A stretch of DNA of 64,000 bases from Paralimibaculum aggregatum (GCF_030270585.1 NZ_BSYI01000026.1:1-64000), one strand, 5' to 3'. Positions 8,595-18,081 are shown, numbered from the stretch's first letter. Notes: generated by a model from the letters alone, not told the origin. Program-made: numbers and translations.

Positions 8595-10883
8595 ATGGCT
8601 TGGATCTCGGCCTTTGATCGGATCAGGAACGCGCTCGCCGGGATGCCGGTCGGGCTGCAGTCGGGCGATGCGGAGGACATGGCGGCGGCGGCGGCCCCGG
8701 CGGAGGGGGGGGAGACCGACACGCCCGTGCCGGTCGCCCGCCAGTCTGCGGCGGGAGACATCCCGGTGAACCGGGCCGGCGACGCACCGGCGGCCGCGGC
8801 ACCGGCGCCGGAGCTGCCGGACGCGGGCGACACCGGGCAGGAGGCGCTCCGCATGCCGCAGCAACGCCCCGCAGCGGGGCAGGGAGGCGGCGCCGACCGC
8901 GACCTCCCCGCAGGCCCGGACAATGCCGGCGGGCCGCGCGAGATCGGCGCCCCCGCTGGGGGCGAGGGCCGCGGCCAGGGCAGCCAGGGCGGCCGCGACA
9001 TGCGGAGCGCGCCCGGTCCCGGCGAGATCGTCACCCGCAGCATCGACGGCTCCGGTAACAATGCCGAGCATGCGGACTGGGGCGCCGTCGGCCAGGAGCT
9101 GCTGCGCCTCGCCCCGGCCAACTACGCGGACGGCATCGGCGAGATGGTCACCGACCTGCCGAACGCACGCGAGATCTCCAATGCCGTGGTGGCGCAGGAG
9201 GACGAGATCGAGAACAGCTTTGGCGCCAGCGACTTCCTTTGGGCCTGGGGTCAGTTCATCGACCACGACATCACGCTGACCGAGGGTGGCGATACCGAGT
9301 TCGCCCCGATCGCGGTGCCGGAGGGCGACGCCGTCTTCGCCGAGGGCGGGGTGATCGTGTTCAGCCGGGTGACTCCGGAGGAGGGGACCGGCGAGGACAG
9401 CCTGCGCGAATATGTGAACGAGGTCACCGCCTTCCTCGATGCCAGCATGATCTACGGCTCGGATGCCGAGACCGCCGAGGCGCTGCGCGATGGCGCCTAT
9501 CTGCTGCTCGACGCGGATGGCAACCTGCTGCTCACCGACGACGGCGGCGTGCTGGCCGGCGAGGTCCGCGCCGCGGAGAACATCGCGCTGACCTCGATGC
9601 AGACGCTGTTTGCCCGCGAGCACAATCGCTGGGTGGACGAGCTGGCCGAGCGTTTCCCCGAGCTCTCCGATGACGAGCTCTTCGACGCGGCCCGGATGCG
9701 GGTGGAGGCCGAGATCCAGGCGATCACCTTCAACGAGTTCCTGCCGCTGCTGGTCGGCGAGGACGCGATCGCGGACTATGAGGGCTATGACGCGAGCGTG
9801 AACCCGGGCATCGCCGTGGAGTTCTCCGCCGCTGCCTTCCGCTTCGGCCATTCGCTGCTCTCCTCGGAGCTGCTGCGCCTGGAGGAAGACGGGAGCAGCA
9901 TCGAGGCCGGCTCCATCGCGTTGCAGGACGCCTTCTTCAACCCATCGGAAATCACCGAGAACGGCGGCATCGATCCGCTCCTGCGCGGCCTCGCCGGCAG
10001 CACGGCGCAGGAGCTCGATACGCAGATCGTCGAGGATGTGCGCTCCTTCCTCTTCGCTGCCGATGGCGAGGCGGGGCTCGATCTCGCGGCGATCAACATC
10101 CAGCGCGGGCGCGACCTTGGCGTGGCGAGCTACAACGACCTGCGCGAGGCGCTGGGGCTCGAGCGCGCCGAGAGTTTCGCCGACATCACCTCGGACGCCG
10201 ATCTCGCGGCGGAGCTCGAGGCGCTCTACGGCGATGTCGATCTCGTGGATGCCTGGATCGGCGGGCTGGCCGAGGACCCCTATGGCGACGGCATGCTGGG
10301 CGAGACCTTCTCGCTGGTGATCATCGACCAGTTCACCCGGATCCGCGACGGCGACGCCTACTGGAGCGAGGCCGGGCAGTTCTCCGACAGGGAGCTCGAC
10401 GCGCTCTGGGACACCACGCTGGCCGATGTCATCGAGGCGAACACCGATATCGGTTCGGTGCAGGACAATGTCTTCCTCGCCTATACCCGGCTCGGCGGCG
10501 ACGAGGCCGACAACCTGCTGGTGGGCAGCACGGGCCGCGACCTGATCCTCGGCGAAGGCGGTGACGATACGCTGGAGGGCAGCGCCGGCGACGACCAGCT
10601 CGAGGGCGGCGACGGGGCCGACCGGCTCGACGGCGGCGCAGGCGACGATCTCCTCTATGGCGGCGCCGGGGCGGATGTCTTCGTCTTCGTCGAGGGCGGT
10701 GACGACGTCATCGCCGATTTCGAGGCCGGGATCGACAGCCTCGAGATCGGCTTCGAGATCGATGCCGGCATGCTGGCCTTCGAGGGCGGCAACGTGGTGC
10801 TGCAGATCGACGAGGACACGAGCGTGACCTGGCTCGATGCCTCGCTCGACGACGTGACCTTCGATCTCTTCGGCATGGGCTGA
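8595..10883 (+). CDS. Secreted haem peroxidase (animal/cyclooxygenase-type) with RTX-like C-terminus
   Basis: The product is 762 aa from the ATG at 8595. That start is preceded by GAAGGA at 9 nt; in-frame ATGs at 8577 and further upstream are alternatives. Residues 1-130 are low-complexity, Ala/Gly/Pro-rich and lack a Sec signal. The core is an animal-type haem peroxidase: WAWGQFIDHDITLT holds the distal His, TSMQTLFAREHNRW the helix with catalytic Arg/Glu-type residues, and SAAAFRFGHSLL the proximal His segment. INIQRGRDLGVASYNDLRE is the family signature. The last 120 residues contain GGDGADRLDGGAGDDLLYGGAGADVF-type nonapeptides, expected to bind calcium and to direct type I secretion. Likely activity is H2O2-dependent oxidation of halide or organic substrate outside the cell; the substrate is unknown. 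Confidence 0.88.
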   Translation: MAWISAFDRIRNALAGMPVGLQSGDAEDMAAAAAPAEGGETDTPVPVARQSAAGDIPVNRAGDAPAAAAPAPELPDAGDTGQEALRMPQQRPAAGQGGGADRDLPAGPDNAGGPREIGAPAGGEGRGQGSQGGRDMRSAPGPGEIVTRSIDGSGNNAEHADWGAVGQELLRLAPANYADGIGEMVTDLPNAREISNAVVAQEDEIENSFGASDFLWAWGQFIDHDITLTEGGDTEFAPIAVPEGDAVFAEGGVIVFSRVTPEEGTGEDSLREYVNEVTAFLDASMIYGSDAETAEALRDGAYLLLDADGNLLLTDDGGVLAGEVRAAENIALTSMQTLFAREHNRWVDELAERFPELSDDELFDAARMRVEAEIQAITFNEFLPLLVGEDAIADYEGYDASVNPGIAVEFSAAAFRFGHSLLSSELLRLEEDGSSIEAGSIALQDAFFNPSEITENGGIDPLLRGLAGSTAQELDTQIVEDVRSFLFAADGEAGLDLAAINIQRGRDLGVASYNDLREALGLERAESFADITSDADLAAELEALYGDVDLVDAWIGGLAEDPYGDGMLGETFSLVIIDQFTRIRDGDAYWSEAGQFSDRELDALWDTTLADVIEANTDIGSVQDNVFLAYTRLGGDEADNLLVGSTGRDLILGEGGDDTLEGSAGDDQLEGGDGADRLDGGAGDDLLYGGAGADVFVFVEGGDDVIADFEAGIDSLEIGFEIDAGMLAFEGGNVVLQIDEDTSVTWLDASLDDVTFDLFGMG

Positions 10884-10928
10884 CGGAGGCGGGGACGGTT
10901 CCCGGCGGGGTGGTGCGCCCCGGCCGGG

Positions 10929-10966
10929 GGCCTGGCGGCGAGGAATGCACCCATCGCCGCCAGGCC
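10929..10966 (+). terminator. Strong hairpin after the peroxidase gene
   Basis: A perfect 13-bp stem (10929-10941 with 10954-10966; arm GGCCTGGCGGCGA) encloses a 12-nt loop 45 nt after the peroxidase stop. Only two Ts follow, so it is a terminator candidate or 3' stabiliser. From 10967 to 11137 I see no gene and no convincing promoter for the next operon. Confidence 0.6.
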
Positions 10967-11137
10967 GCCTTGCAGGCCGGCCGACAATGCAGGGCCGCAG
11001 GATCGGGGAACCGTGCGCCCGACCGCAGCCCCGCTCTGGGCAAGTGAATTTCCCGAGCCGCTCTTTCCGCCTTGCAAGCCCGCGCGCCTTGGCGTTCGAT
11101 ACCAGGGCGGTTGGCGAACACGGCGCGGAGGCTACCG

Positions 11138-11665
11138 ATGCCACGTATCGAGCTGGAGCCCGAAGTCGATTCCTGGGTGGACGAGGTCTTCGGTGTCACG
11201 GCGCTCGGGAAACGCGCGCCGCCGGATCCGGACCCGGAGACATCCGAAAGACCGGTCTCCCTGGTGCGGCTCGGCAAGGCGCGGATCGAATGGATCGCGG
11301 TGCGCCGTGCCGCCGCGCGCGATATTTCCCTGCTGAAGGACGCGATCCGCCAGAAATATGCCGCTTTTCCCGGCGTGAGCAATCGGGTCGAGAGCGCTCT
11401 CGGCAAGCTCGACACGGTGATCGAGACACTGAACGAGAACCTGCAGGACCAGCTCGACGAACTGCTGAACGCAGACGGCACGGAGGCGCGCAAGCGCATC
11501 GCCGCCAAGGTTCGGGTCACCGCCTCGAAATTCGATAGCTATGCCGCGTCCGACAGCGTCGCGGCCAGCATCGACGGCACCGCCTATCTCCCCTCGACAC
11601 GGGTGATCGGGCCGGTCCGCGCCAAGCTCGCGGACATCCTGTCGGCGCTCGGCGCCATCGACTGA
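11138..11665 (+). CDS. Hypothetical protein, first gene of a three-gene helical-protein operon
   Basis: A 175-aa acidic protein without signal peptide or membrane segment. The start at 11138 follows GCGGAG and begins MPRIELEPEVDSWVDEVFGV; the frame is open further upstream but without a comparable site. Residues 45-135 form long predicted helices (LGKARIEWIAVRRAAARD, LGKLDTVIETLNENLQDQLD) suited to coiled-coil pairing. Residues 130-175 may form a small helical cap. The gene ends 12 nt before the next. I recognise no family. By position it is likely a small partner, adaptor or chaperone of the two large proteins encoded downstream (inference). Confidence 0.65.
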   Translation: MPRIELEPEVDSWVDEVFGVTALGKRAPPDPDPETSERPVSLVRLGKARIEWIAVRRAAARDISLLKDAIRQKYAAFPGVSNRVESALGKLDTVIETLNENLQDQLDELLNADGTEARKRIAAKVRVTASKFDSYAASDSVAASIDGTAYLPSTRVIGPVRAKLADILSALGAID

Positions 11666-11677
11666 GGGGAAACGCAC

Positions 11678-14446
11678 ATGACCACGAGCGTCGAGACCGG
11701 CACATCCTTCTTCGAGCAGGCACGGCGGAAGCTCTTCGAGACCCTGGTCCAGCCGCTCCGGAAGCTGCAGTCCGACCCGTTGCATGCAAGCCTCGGGCTG
11801 CCCGAGGAGAGCGAGCTCACGCCGAAGGATGTCGAGGAGATCCTCAGGACCGTCGATCTCGCCGATGAGGAGGACGAGCTTCCGGAGAACGAGGCCAGCC
11901 GGCTGGCCGAGACCATCGAGGACTGGCTCGCCGGGCTGGTCTCCGAGCAGATCGCGCTCAGCCTGCTGATCGTCGCGAAGGGCGACATGCTGGTGAAGTC
12001 CGGCCGGCCGCATGATCGCGTGCCGGCAGATCTGATGGCCCGCGCGCAGAAGGCATTCGGCGAGATCGAGAAGCTGCTCGTCCAGCTTCGCGGCGAGGCG
12101 GCGAATCTTGCGCGGCAGCTCGACGGCTCGATGGGCGTGAGCAAGCGCACCGAGCTCGAGCACGCGGTCGGGCAGCTCGAGAAGGATGCCAAGCGGATCG
12201 CCGACGGGATACCGCTGGTCGCGCCGCCGATCGAGCAGGCGCTGGTCGAGGCGGTGAAGGGCGCGACCGAGGCCTATGCGAAGTATCTCTTCCTGCCCAA
12301 GCCCGTGATACTCAGGCCCGAGGGGGGGGTGCAGTTCGTGCCGGAACCGGAGCCCGAGCCGGAGCCGGTCACCTATCCCGAGGGCCTTGGCGGCCGGCTG
12401 ATGAAGGCGATCGACGGGTTCTCCCAGCGGCTGACCGAGATCCGCAAGGATGCCGGCGCGGCGATCGAGGAGAAGGCCGACATGCTGACCAAGGCGGGCC
12501 CCGAACATGCCAAGCTGCCGGCGGTGCTGGTCAAGCGGCTCGACAGCATGGTGGAGAGCGCTCGCAATGCGCTCGGCGTGCTGCGCTCGACCGCCGCGAG
12601 CTATGCCGAGGAGGAGCCGGAGGTCCCGAGCCACAAGCACTCCCAGTGGCTGGAGGACCGCGAACCGACCCGCGACGAGATCGACCGCCAGGGCGAGCAG
12701 ATCGAGAAGATCGAGCGCTCGCTCAAGAGCCTGCTCGAGCAGGCGGTGAGCCGGGCGGCGGAGGATTACCGTCTCTTCGAGCAGCGCAACCGGCTGGCCG
12801 AGACGGAATTTGCCAAGGCGCTGTCGCAGCTCCGCCCGATCCTCGAGGCGGTGGAAACCTGGGATGCACCGGAAGCGCCCGAGCTGCTCGCCCGGCGCCG
12901 GAAGATCGAGGCCGAGGCGCCGAACAACTGGGTGGCGGCGCTGGAGGCGATCCGTGCCGTGCAGCGCGATGCGATCGTCGCCCGCGACGCGATCGAGGAC
13001 AGGTTCGGCCGATACCGGATCGCGGTCGAGCAGCGCATCGAGCAGGCCGTGGCAAAGCGCAAGGAGAAGGAGGGGCGCACGGTACGGTCGGAGTTCATCC
13101 AGGCCATCGAGGCGCCGATCGCGGAGGCGCGGAGCATCCTGGCATCGGGCAAGAACCTCGCCGCGGCCACCGCCGCGATGGATCTGGCCAACGAAGCCTA
13201 TGACGCCGCGGCCGAACTGGTCGCCGCGATCGACAAGCTCGACGAGATCGAGCCGCTGCAACGGGATATCGCCAAGGTCCTCGACAAGGGTGCCTACAAG
13301 GCGCTGCGGCCGAAGGATCAGGCGGCGCTGAAGGCGCGCTATGCCGAACTGGAGAAGGGCTGGGTCAAGATGAACCCGGACAAGGCCGTGGAGGCCCATG
13401 CCGTGCTGAAGGAGGCGGTGCTGGGCACGGGCGACAGCTTCCAGACCCGCTGCGAGGCGCAGGCGAGCTGGGCCAACGAGATGAAGCAGCTGATCAAGGA
13501 TGCCGAGAAGGCGATCAAGGCGCTCGACACGCTGGCGGCGGCGCATCCCGAGGCCGGCACGCATGGCCGGAAGTATCTCGGCCAGCTCGGCACCGAGCTT
13601 GCGGCGATCAAGGCGCTTCATGGCGGTGAGCCCAGCGCCAGCGAGCGGGCCGCGGCGAAGCTCCGGATCCAGTCGATCAAGCGCACGGCGGAGCTCTATG
13701 CGCAGCTCACGCCCGAGGATCTCGCACCGGAGAACCGGGAGTCCAACCCGCTCGCCGAGGAGTTCTTCCGCGACCAGAAGGCGGGCGGCGAGACGGCGGC
13801 TGCCGAGCTCAAGGCGAAGGAGGATTTCGAGCGGGACCTGAAGGCGCTGAAGATCAAGCATTCCGATTGTGCCTCGGAGGAGAGCGTGAAGGCCGACAAG
13901 GGCGAGCACGACGCGATCGGCCGCCAGATCAAGGCGGCCGAGAATGCCGCCAAGTCCGGCGACAATGCCGGCGCCCGGGCCATGCTCAAGCGGGCGCAGC
14001 AGCGGCTCGATGCGCTCAAGAACGGCCCGCCGCCGCTCGACAGGGAGAACCTCGGCAAGATCGGCGCGACCTGGAACCATGCGTCGCTGACCTTTCGGGG
14101 AAAGTGCGACGACCTCGTGACGGCGGTTCGCGACACGGCGAAGGAAACCCCGCGCGCCGGGGCCGAGCGCGATGTCGAGCTGGCGCTCAAGAGCACGGTG
14201 GCGGCGATCAATGCGCTCGATTTCGCGCCGGAGGGCAGGGTGCTCGGCAGTGAAACCTCGAAGGAGGCGGACCGCAAGCGGGCGCGCGAGACCGCGCTCG
14301 CCAAGATCCGCCAGGCGAGCACGCTGATCTCGGGCAATCCGGCGGTGCGGCTCGCCGTGGCCAATCCCTTCGGCGTGGATGCCGTGGCAAGCGAGGCCAA
14401 TTCGGTGATGAAGCAGATCGAGCTCGAAGTGCTGCGCGGCGTCTGA
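11678..14446 (+). CDS. Large all-helical hypothetical protein, second gene of the operon
   Basis: A 922-aa charged protein rich in Ala, Glu, Lys and Leu, with no signal peptide and no membrane segment. An N-terminal helical region (1-215) is followed by a PEPEPEPEPVTYPEG-type Pro-Glu linker near residues 220-235, then several helical bundle units of about 100-130 residues. These units share a loose pattern (helix with Ala heptads, a PxxW or PxNW turn, the next helix), for example EAPNNWVAALEAI near 410 and KMNPDKAVEAHAVLKE near 565. The Ala/Lys-rich AARAMLKRAQQRL-like segment near 770 recalls helical spacer repeats in giant polymorphic-toxin-like proteins, but no enzymatic motif is visible. 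A GAGGGG ribosome site lies 8 nt ahead of the ATG. It is spaced 12 and 16 nt from its neighbours, so the three genes are almost certainly co-transcribed. Function unknown. Confidence 0.75.
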   Translation: MTTSVETGTSFFEQARRKLFETLVQPLRKLQSDPLHASLGLPEESELTPKDVEEILRTVDLADEEDELPENEASRLAETIEDWLAGLVSEQIALSLLIVAKGDMLVKSGRPHDRVPADLMARAQKAFGEIEKLLVQLRGEAANLARQLDGSMGVSKRTELEHAVGQLEKDAKRIADGIPLVAPPIEQALVEAVKGATEAYAKYLFLPKPVILRPEGGVQFVPEPEPEPEPVTYPEGLGGRLMKAIDGFSQRLTEIRKDAGAAIEEKADMLTKAGPEHAKLPAVLVKRLDSMVESARNALGVLRSTAASYAEEEPEVPSHKHSQWLEDREPTRDEIDRQGEQIEKIERSLKSLLEQAVSRAAEDYRLFEQRNRLAETEFAKALSQLRPILEAVETWDAPEAPELLARRRKIEAEAPNNWVAALEAIRAVQRDAIVARDAIEDRFGRYRIAVEQRIEQAVAKRKEKEGRTVRSEFIQAIEAPIAEARSILASGKNLAAATAAMDLANEAYDAAAELVAAIDKLDEIEPLQRDIAKVLDKGAYKALRPKDQAALKARYAELEKGWVKMNPDKAVEAHAVLKEAVLGTGDSFQTRCEAQASWANEMKQLIKDAEKAIKALDTLAAAHPEAGTHGRKYLGQLGTELAAIKALHGGEPSASERAAAKLRIQSIKRTAELYAQLTPEDLAPENRESNPLAEEFFRDQKAGGETAAAELKAKEDFERDLKALKIKHSDCASEESVKADKGEHDAIGRQIKAAENAAKSGDNAGARAMLKRAQQRLDALKNGPPPLDRENLGKIGATWNHASLTFRGKCDDLVTAVRDTAKETPRAGAERDVELALKSTVAAINALDFAPEGRVLGSETSKEADRKRARETALAKIRQASTLISGNPAVRLAVANPFGVDAVASEANSVMKQIELEVLRGV

Positions 14447-14462
14447 GCCGGGAGGAGAACCG

Positions 14463-17141
14463 ATGACCGAGCTGACCCAGAAGCAGTCCGACTGGCTCGA
14501 CAAGCTGGGCGCGGCCAAGGCCACCATCCTGCGCGACGCGGCGATCCGCGAGGCCAGGACGAACGCGCTGGAAAGCCTGAAGCTGGTGATGACGCCGGAG
14601 GCCCTCGGGGAGATGCGCGAGACGCTCGGCAGCATCCGGGTCGAGACCAAGGGCGAGGGCCTGATGGGCGCGATCAAGGCGCGGCTCGGAATGGTCGAGC
14701 AGATCTCGATCCTCGATCCCGGCGGCAACCCGATGAAGGAGATCGACACCTGGGCGCCGGAGGATCTGAAGGCGATCCACGGCCTCACCGACGAGGATAT
14801 CGGCAAGATCGGCGCGGTGATGGGCAAGCTGATGCACTATTCGGCGGTGCTGCGCGAGATGAAGACCGAGGATGGCGAGCCGATCTTCAGGGACGATGTC
14901 GATCTGGCCAACGAGTTCTGGCAGCCGCTGGTGCGCGAGGGGGTGATCCCCGAGAACTTCGTGCCCGACCGCTATTCCGAGGTGACGCGGACGCTCGCCG
15001 GCGCCAACGAGCTCTATGACGAGCGGCTGCAGGAATATTCGAAGAGTCTCAGCACGCCGGAGAAGTTCCTGCAGCATCTCGACCTGCCCGTGGCGATCGT
15101 CACCGGCGGGCTCAAGATGGCCTCGGCCGGCATGAAGATGGAAGCCGGCATCCGTGCCTTCGGCGCCCATGTCGAGGACGTGAAGGACTTCAAGGTCGGC
15201 AAGGAGCTGATCACCAAGGCCGATATCGTCGAGGGCGTCGCCGCCTGCATCGGCTCGCTGAAGAAGGCGGCGGACGAGGCGCTGGTGGCCAAGGATTTCG
15301 GCAAGGCCTCGGACAGCTTCATCGCCGGGCTCAAGGCGGTGCTGACGCCGGTGCTCGGCAAGGAGACGACGACGCTGGTGGTGGGGATCTGCACCGCCGC
15401 CGCCAAGACTGCCCCCATCGGCAAGGCGATCAAGGAGAAGAAGGTCGGCGATGCCTTCCGCGAGATCGGTGCCGCGGTGGCCGGAGCGCTCGATGCGGCG
15501 AGCGGCAGGGCCGAGGTCTGCGGGGACATCGCGACCGGGGTGAAGGAGGGCTTCAAGCTGATGGGCTCTGCCGCCGACACCGTGCAGAAGGCGAAGGCGG
15601 GCGAAACCGGCGCGGCCTTCGAGGCCGCGATGACCGGCATCACCGGCGCCGTCGCGGCGGCCGCCAAGGAGATCAACGGCAAGGTGCAGGAGCGCGCGGT
15701 CGAGAAGGCGGGGACCGACGAGCAGAAGAAGAAGGCGATCGAGGCGCATTTCGAGGCGATCGACAATGCCATCGAGAAGGGTGGCGAGGGGCTCGAGAAG
15801 CTCGAGGAACTGCCGGGCGAGCTGAAGGAGCTGGCCAAGGACGCCGAGGAGAAGACCGACAAGTCGGTGGTCGCCGAACTCGAGGCCCGTGAGCGGGCGG
15901 CGCAGGAGAAGGAGCTGGCCGCTCTCCTGACCGAGCCCGACCCGCAGTTCGACGCGATGCTGGCCTATGGGTTCTCCGAGGCGCAGACCGACGAGGAAGG
16001 CAACGCGATCACCGAGGAGATGAAGCTCGCCTCGATCGAGAGGCTGATGGCGGAGGTCGCGCGCAACGACAAGATCTACACGCTAGCGACGACGCTGGCG
16101 ACCGGCGGCGCCGGCGTGGTCGCCAAGTTCATCCCCGGGGTGGGGCTGGCCAAGGTCGGGCTCGAGATGATCTTCGCGATGGGCGAGGCCTATCAGAAGG
16201 GCAAGCAGCTCGCGATGTGGATGGAGAACGTGAAGGATGCCGGCACCGCGGCGACAGCGCAGCTTCACGCGATTCGCAACCGCTACAAGCTGCAGAACCA
16301 GCAGACCATCGAGGCGCGGGCGCAGGCGGCACTGAAGGCCATCGAGGTGATCGGCGAGGCGATGAAGCTTGCCGCGCATTTCGCTCCCGTCGGCTACGCG
16401 GTCGCCGCCGCCGCCGCGGGGGCCGAGGCGGCGCTCGAGACCGCCAAGAAGATCTATGACGCGAACGAGATGCGCAGCGCCTGGAAGATCTACCAGGACG
16501 CGATCGCAAATCCGAAGAACCGCAAGCGCGCCCGCGAGGCGATGGAGACCAACCCGACGCTGGCGAAATACGCGCTGGCCTGGGGCGCGCTGAACGACGG
16601 CAACGCCATCGCGCAGGAGGCGCTGCGCCGCTGCGGCCTCAATGACCGGACGCTGGCCAATCCGGGCACCAATGTGAACAAGGTGGTCCAGTATCTCGAG
16701 CTGATCTACAAGGACGACCCCAAGCTGCTGCGCGCCGTGCCGGTGCGCAAGGACTGGTATCCGGGCAGCATCGAGCTCTCGGTGAAGGGCTGGAACGCCT
16801 TCTACAAGGCCGCGCAGGAGAAGGCGAAGCCGAAGCTGGTGGCCTCGGGCGATGTCAGCGGCATCATCGGCGGCCTGTTCGCCGCTTCGAAGGATCGCGA
16901 GGCCTTCCTCGCCGCGGCGACCGACGAGGAGCGGCTGCAGCGCGGGCGCAAGGCCCAGGCCACGGCCGAGAAGCTCGTGTCGGCGTTGGCGCGCTTCACC
17001 GCGAAGTCGGAGAAGGGCGGCGAGCACGAGGAGATGGCAGGCTATGTCGCGGCGCTTCGGGAACAGGCGATCGAGCAACGCGAGGAATATGCCGCCGCGG
17101 TGGCCGAGCTGGAACGCCAGCCCAGCGAGAGCATCGACTGA
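14463..17141 (+). CDS. Large helical hypothetical protein with Gly/Ala hydrophobic hairpins, third gene of the operon
   Basis: An 892-aa protein preceded by a perfect GGGAGGAG site. Its helical N-terminus (1-200) is followed by amphipathic, Gly/Ala-rich hydrophobic stretches at about 204-236, 300-324, 540-575 (TGGAGVVAKFIPGVGLAKVG) and 636-660 (FAPVGYAVAAAAAGAEAAL). A charged coiled-coil section (about 425-500) separates them. The C-terminal third has Trp/Tyr-rich motifs (WKIYQDAIANPKNRKRA, RKDWYPGSIELSVKGWNAFY) more specific than the rest and likely to form a folded domain. There is no signal peptide. The hairpin-like segments resemble those of membrane-inserting toxins or pore formers, but that is only a resemblance. 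No family is recognised. It is the last gene before a convergent LysR gene. Confidence 0.75.
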   Translation: MTELTQKQSDWLDKLGAAKATILRDAAIREARTNALESLKLVMTPEALGEMRETLGSIRVETKGEGLMGAIKARLGMVEQISILDPGGNPMKEIDTWAPEDLKAIHGLTDEDIGKIGAVMGKLMHYSAVLREMKTEDGEPIFRDDVDLANEFWQPLVREGVIPENFVPDRYSEVTRTLAGANELYDERLQEYSKSLSTPEKFLQHLDLPVAIVTGGLKMASAGMKMEAGIRAFGAHVEDVKDFKVGKELITKADIVEGVAACIGSLKKAADEALVAKDFGKASDSFIAGLKAVLTPVLGKETTTLVVGICTAAAKTAPIGKAIKEKKVGDAFREIGAAVAGALDAASGRAEVCGDIATGVKEGFKLMGSAADTVQKAKAGETGAAFEAAMTGITGAVAAAAKEINGKVQERAVEKAGTDEQKKKAIEAHFEAIDNAIEKGGEGLEKLEELPGELKELAKDAEEKTDKSVVAELEARERAAQEKELAALLTEPDPQFDAMLAYGFSEAQTDEEGNAITEEMKLASIERLMAEVARNDKIYTLATTLATGGAGVVAKFIPGVGLAKVGLEMIFAMGEAYQKGKQLAMWMENVKDAGTAATAQLHAIRNRYKLQNQQTIEARAQAALKAIEVIGEAMKLAAHFAPVGYAVAAAAAGAEAALETAKKIYDANEMRSAWKIYQDAIANPKNRKRAREAMETNPTLAKYALAWGALNDGNAIAQEALRRCGLNDRTLANPGTNVNKVVQYLELIYKDDPKLLRAVPVRKDWYPGSIELSVKGWNAFYKAAQEKAKPKLVASGDVSGIIGGLFAASKDREAFLAAATDEERLQRGRKAQATAEKLVSALARFTAKSEKGGEHEEMAGYVAALREQAIEQREEYAAAVAELERQPSESID

Positions 17142-17158
17142 GCCGGGCACGGGCGCCG

Positions 17159-18046
17159 TCAGAGCCCGGCGGCAAGGCTCCGGATCACCTCCGCCACGCG
17201 CCTGATGCGGGCGGGCATCTGCCGGCCGCGGCGCGAGACCAGCCAGAGTTCGTGGTGGCGCCGCTGCGGCAGCGCGGCGACCGACAGCAGGTCCCGGCGC
17301 GGATAGGCGTCGAGCCCGCTGCGGGGCAGCAGCGTGTAGCCGATGCCATGCGCCACCGGTGTCGGGATCTGGCCGATCTGGTTCACATGGGCGCGGATGC
17401 GGAGCCGGTCGGCGCCCTCGAACTCGCCCGGGAAGTTCAGCGTGAAGAGCTCGTCGGCATAGGCATGGCCATCGGGATGCGCGACGAAGCCCCGCGCCTC
17501 GAGATCGCCGAAATCGAGCGGCGCGCCCTCGGCATCAGCGGGCAGGATGAGGCAGAGTTCCTCCTGGCCGATGCGCCGCGCCTCGAGCCGCGGGTGCCCG
17601 GGATCGCGGCCGGCCACCCCGAGATCGAAACGCCCCTCCAGCACGCCCTCCGGCACGCGGACCGCCGGTGCCGCCTCGAGATGGATCTCGAGCTGCGGCG
17701 CGTGCTGCATCAGCGGCAGCAGCATGGGCTGGAGCAGCAGCGCGAAGCTGCCTGAGCAGGCGACCGCCACCCGGCCGCTATCGGGATCGTCCGCCCGGAT
17801 CGCTTCGCGCAGGCGCTGCTCCTCCTGCCGCCGGGCCTGGCCGAGCGCCAGAACCGCCTCGCCCGCCGGCGTCGGCACGAAGCCCTTGCCCTGCCGCGAG
17901 ATCAGCGGCTGGCCGAGCTGCGCCTCGAGCTTCCGGAGGTGCTGCGAGACGCCGGGCTGGGTCATCGCGAGCCGGTCAGCGGCGCGGGTGAAATGGCCGG
18001 TCTCGCAGAGCACGGTGAAGGTCTCGAGCCAGCGTGCGTTGAGCAT
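17159..18046 (-). CDS. LysR-family transcriptional regulator
   Basis: A 295-aa protein with the N-terminal LysR winged helix-turn-helix (residues 1-60, helix FTRAADRLAMTQPGVSQHLRKLE) and a C-terminal periplasmic-binding-type effector domain. It is divergent from a VOC/glyoxalase-like gene with a 103-bp gap holding an inverted repeat. The usual LysR logic makes that gene its target. The ligand is unknown. It ends 17 nt from the helical-protein operon, convergently, and is unlikely to belong to it. Confidence 0.9.
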   Translation of the reverse strand: MLNARWLETFTVLCETGHFTRAADRLAMTQPGVSQHLRKLEAQLGQPLISRQGKGFVPTPAGEAVLALGQARRQEEQRLREAIRADDPDSGRVAVACSGSFALLLQPMLLPLMQHAPQLEIHLEAAPAVRVPEGVLEGRFDLGVAGRDPGHPRLEARRIGQEELCLILPADAEGAPLDFGDLEARGFVAHPDGHAYADELFTLNFPGEFEGADRLRIRAHVNQIGQIPTPVAHGIGYTLLPRSGLDAYPRRDLLSVAALPQRRHHELWLVSRRGRQMPARIRRVAEVIRSLAAGL

Positions 18047-18050
18047 GGTG

Positions 18051-18081
18051 ATTACAGAGTGTTATGATTTCGAGATGTAAT
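18051..18081. promoter_or_regulatory. Candidate LysR operator
   Basis: ATTACA (18051-18056) and TGTAAT (18076-18081) form an inverted repeat with 19 nt between the arms. It is in the AT-rich gap between the divergent lysR and VOC genes and starts 5 nt upstream of the lysR start codon. The position fits autoregulation and control of the VOC gene. Confidence 0.45.

Noticed and set aside
8505-11144. 879-codon minus-strand ORF opposite the peroxidase
   Set aside because: The plus strand encodes a recognisable haem peroxidase with RTX-like repeats; the antisense product resembles no family.
11132-14827. 1,231-codon minus-strand ORF opposite the first three helical-operon genes
   Set aside because: It spans gene boundaries, is Arg/Leu/His-rich and lacks a ribosome site. 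The plus genes have strong ribosome sites and tight operon spacing.
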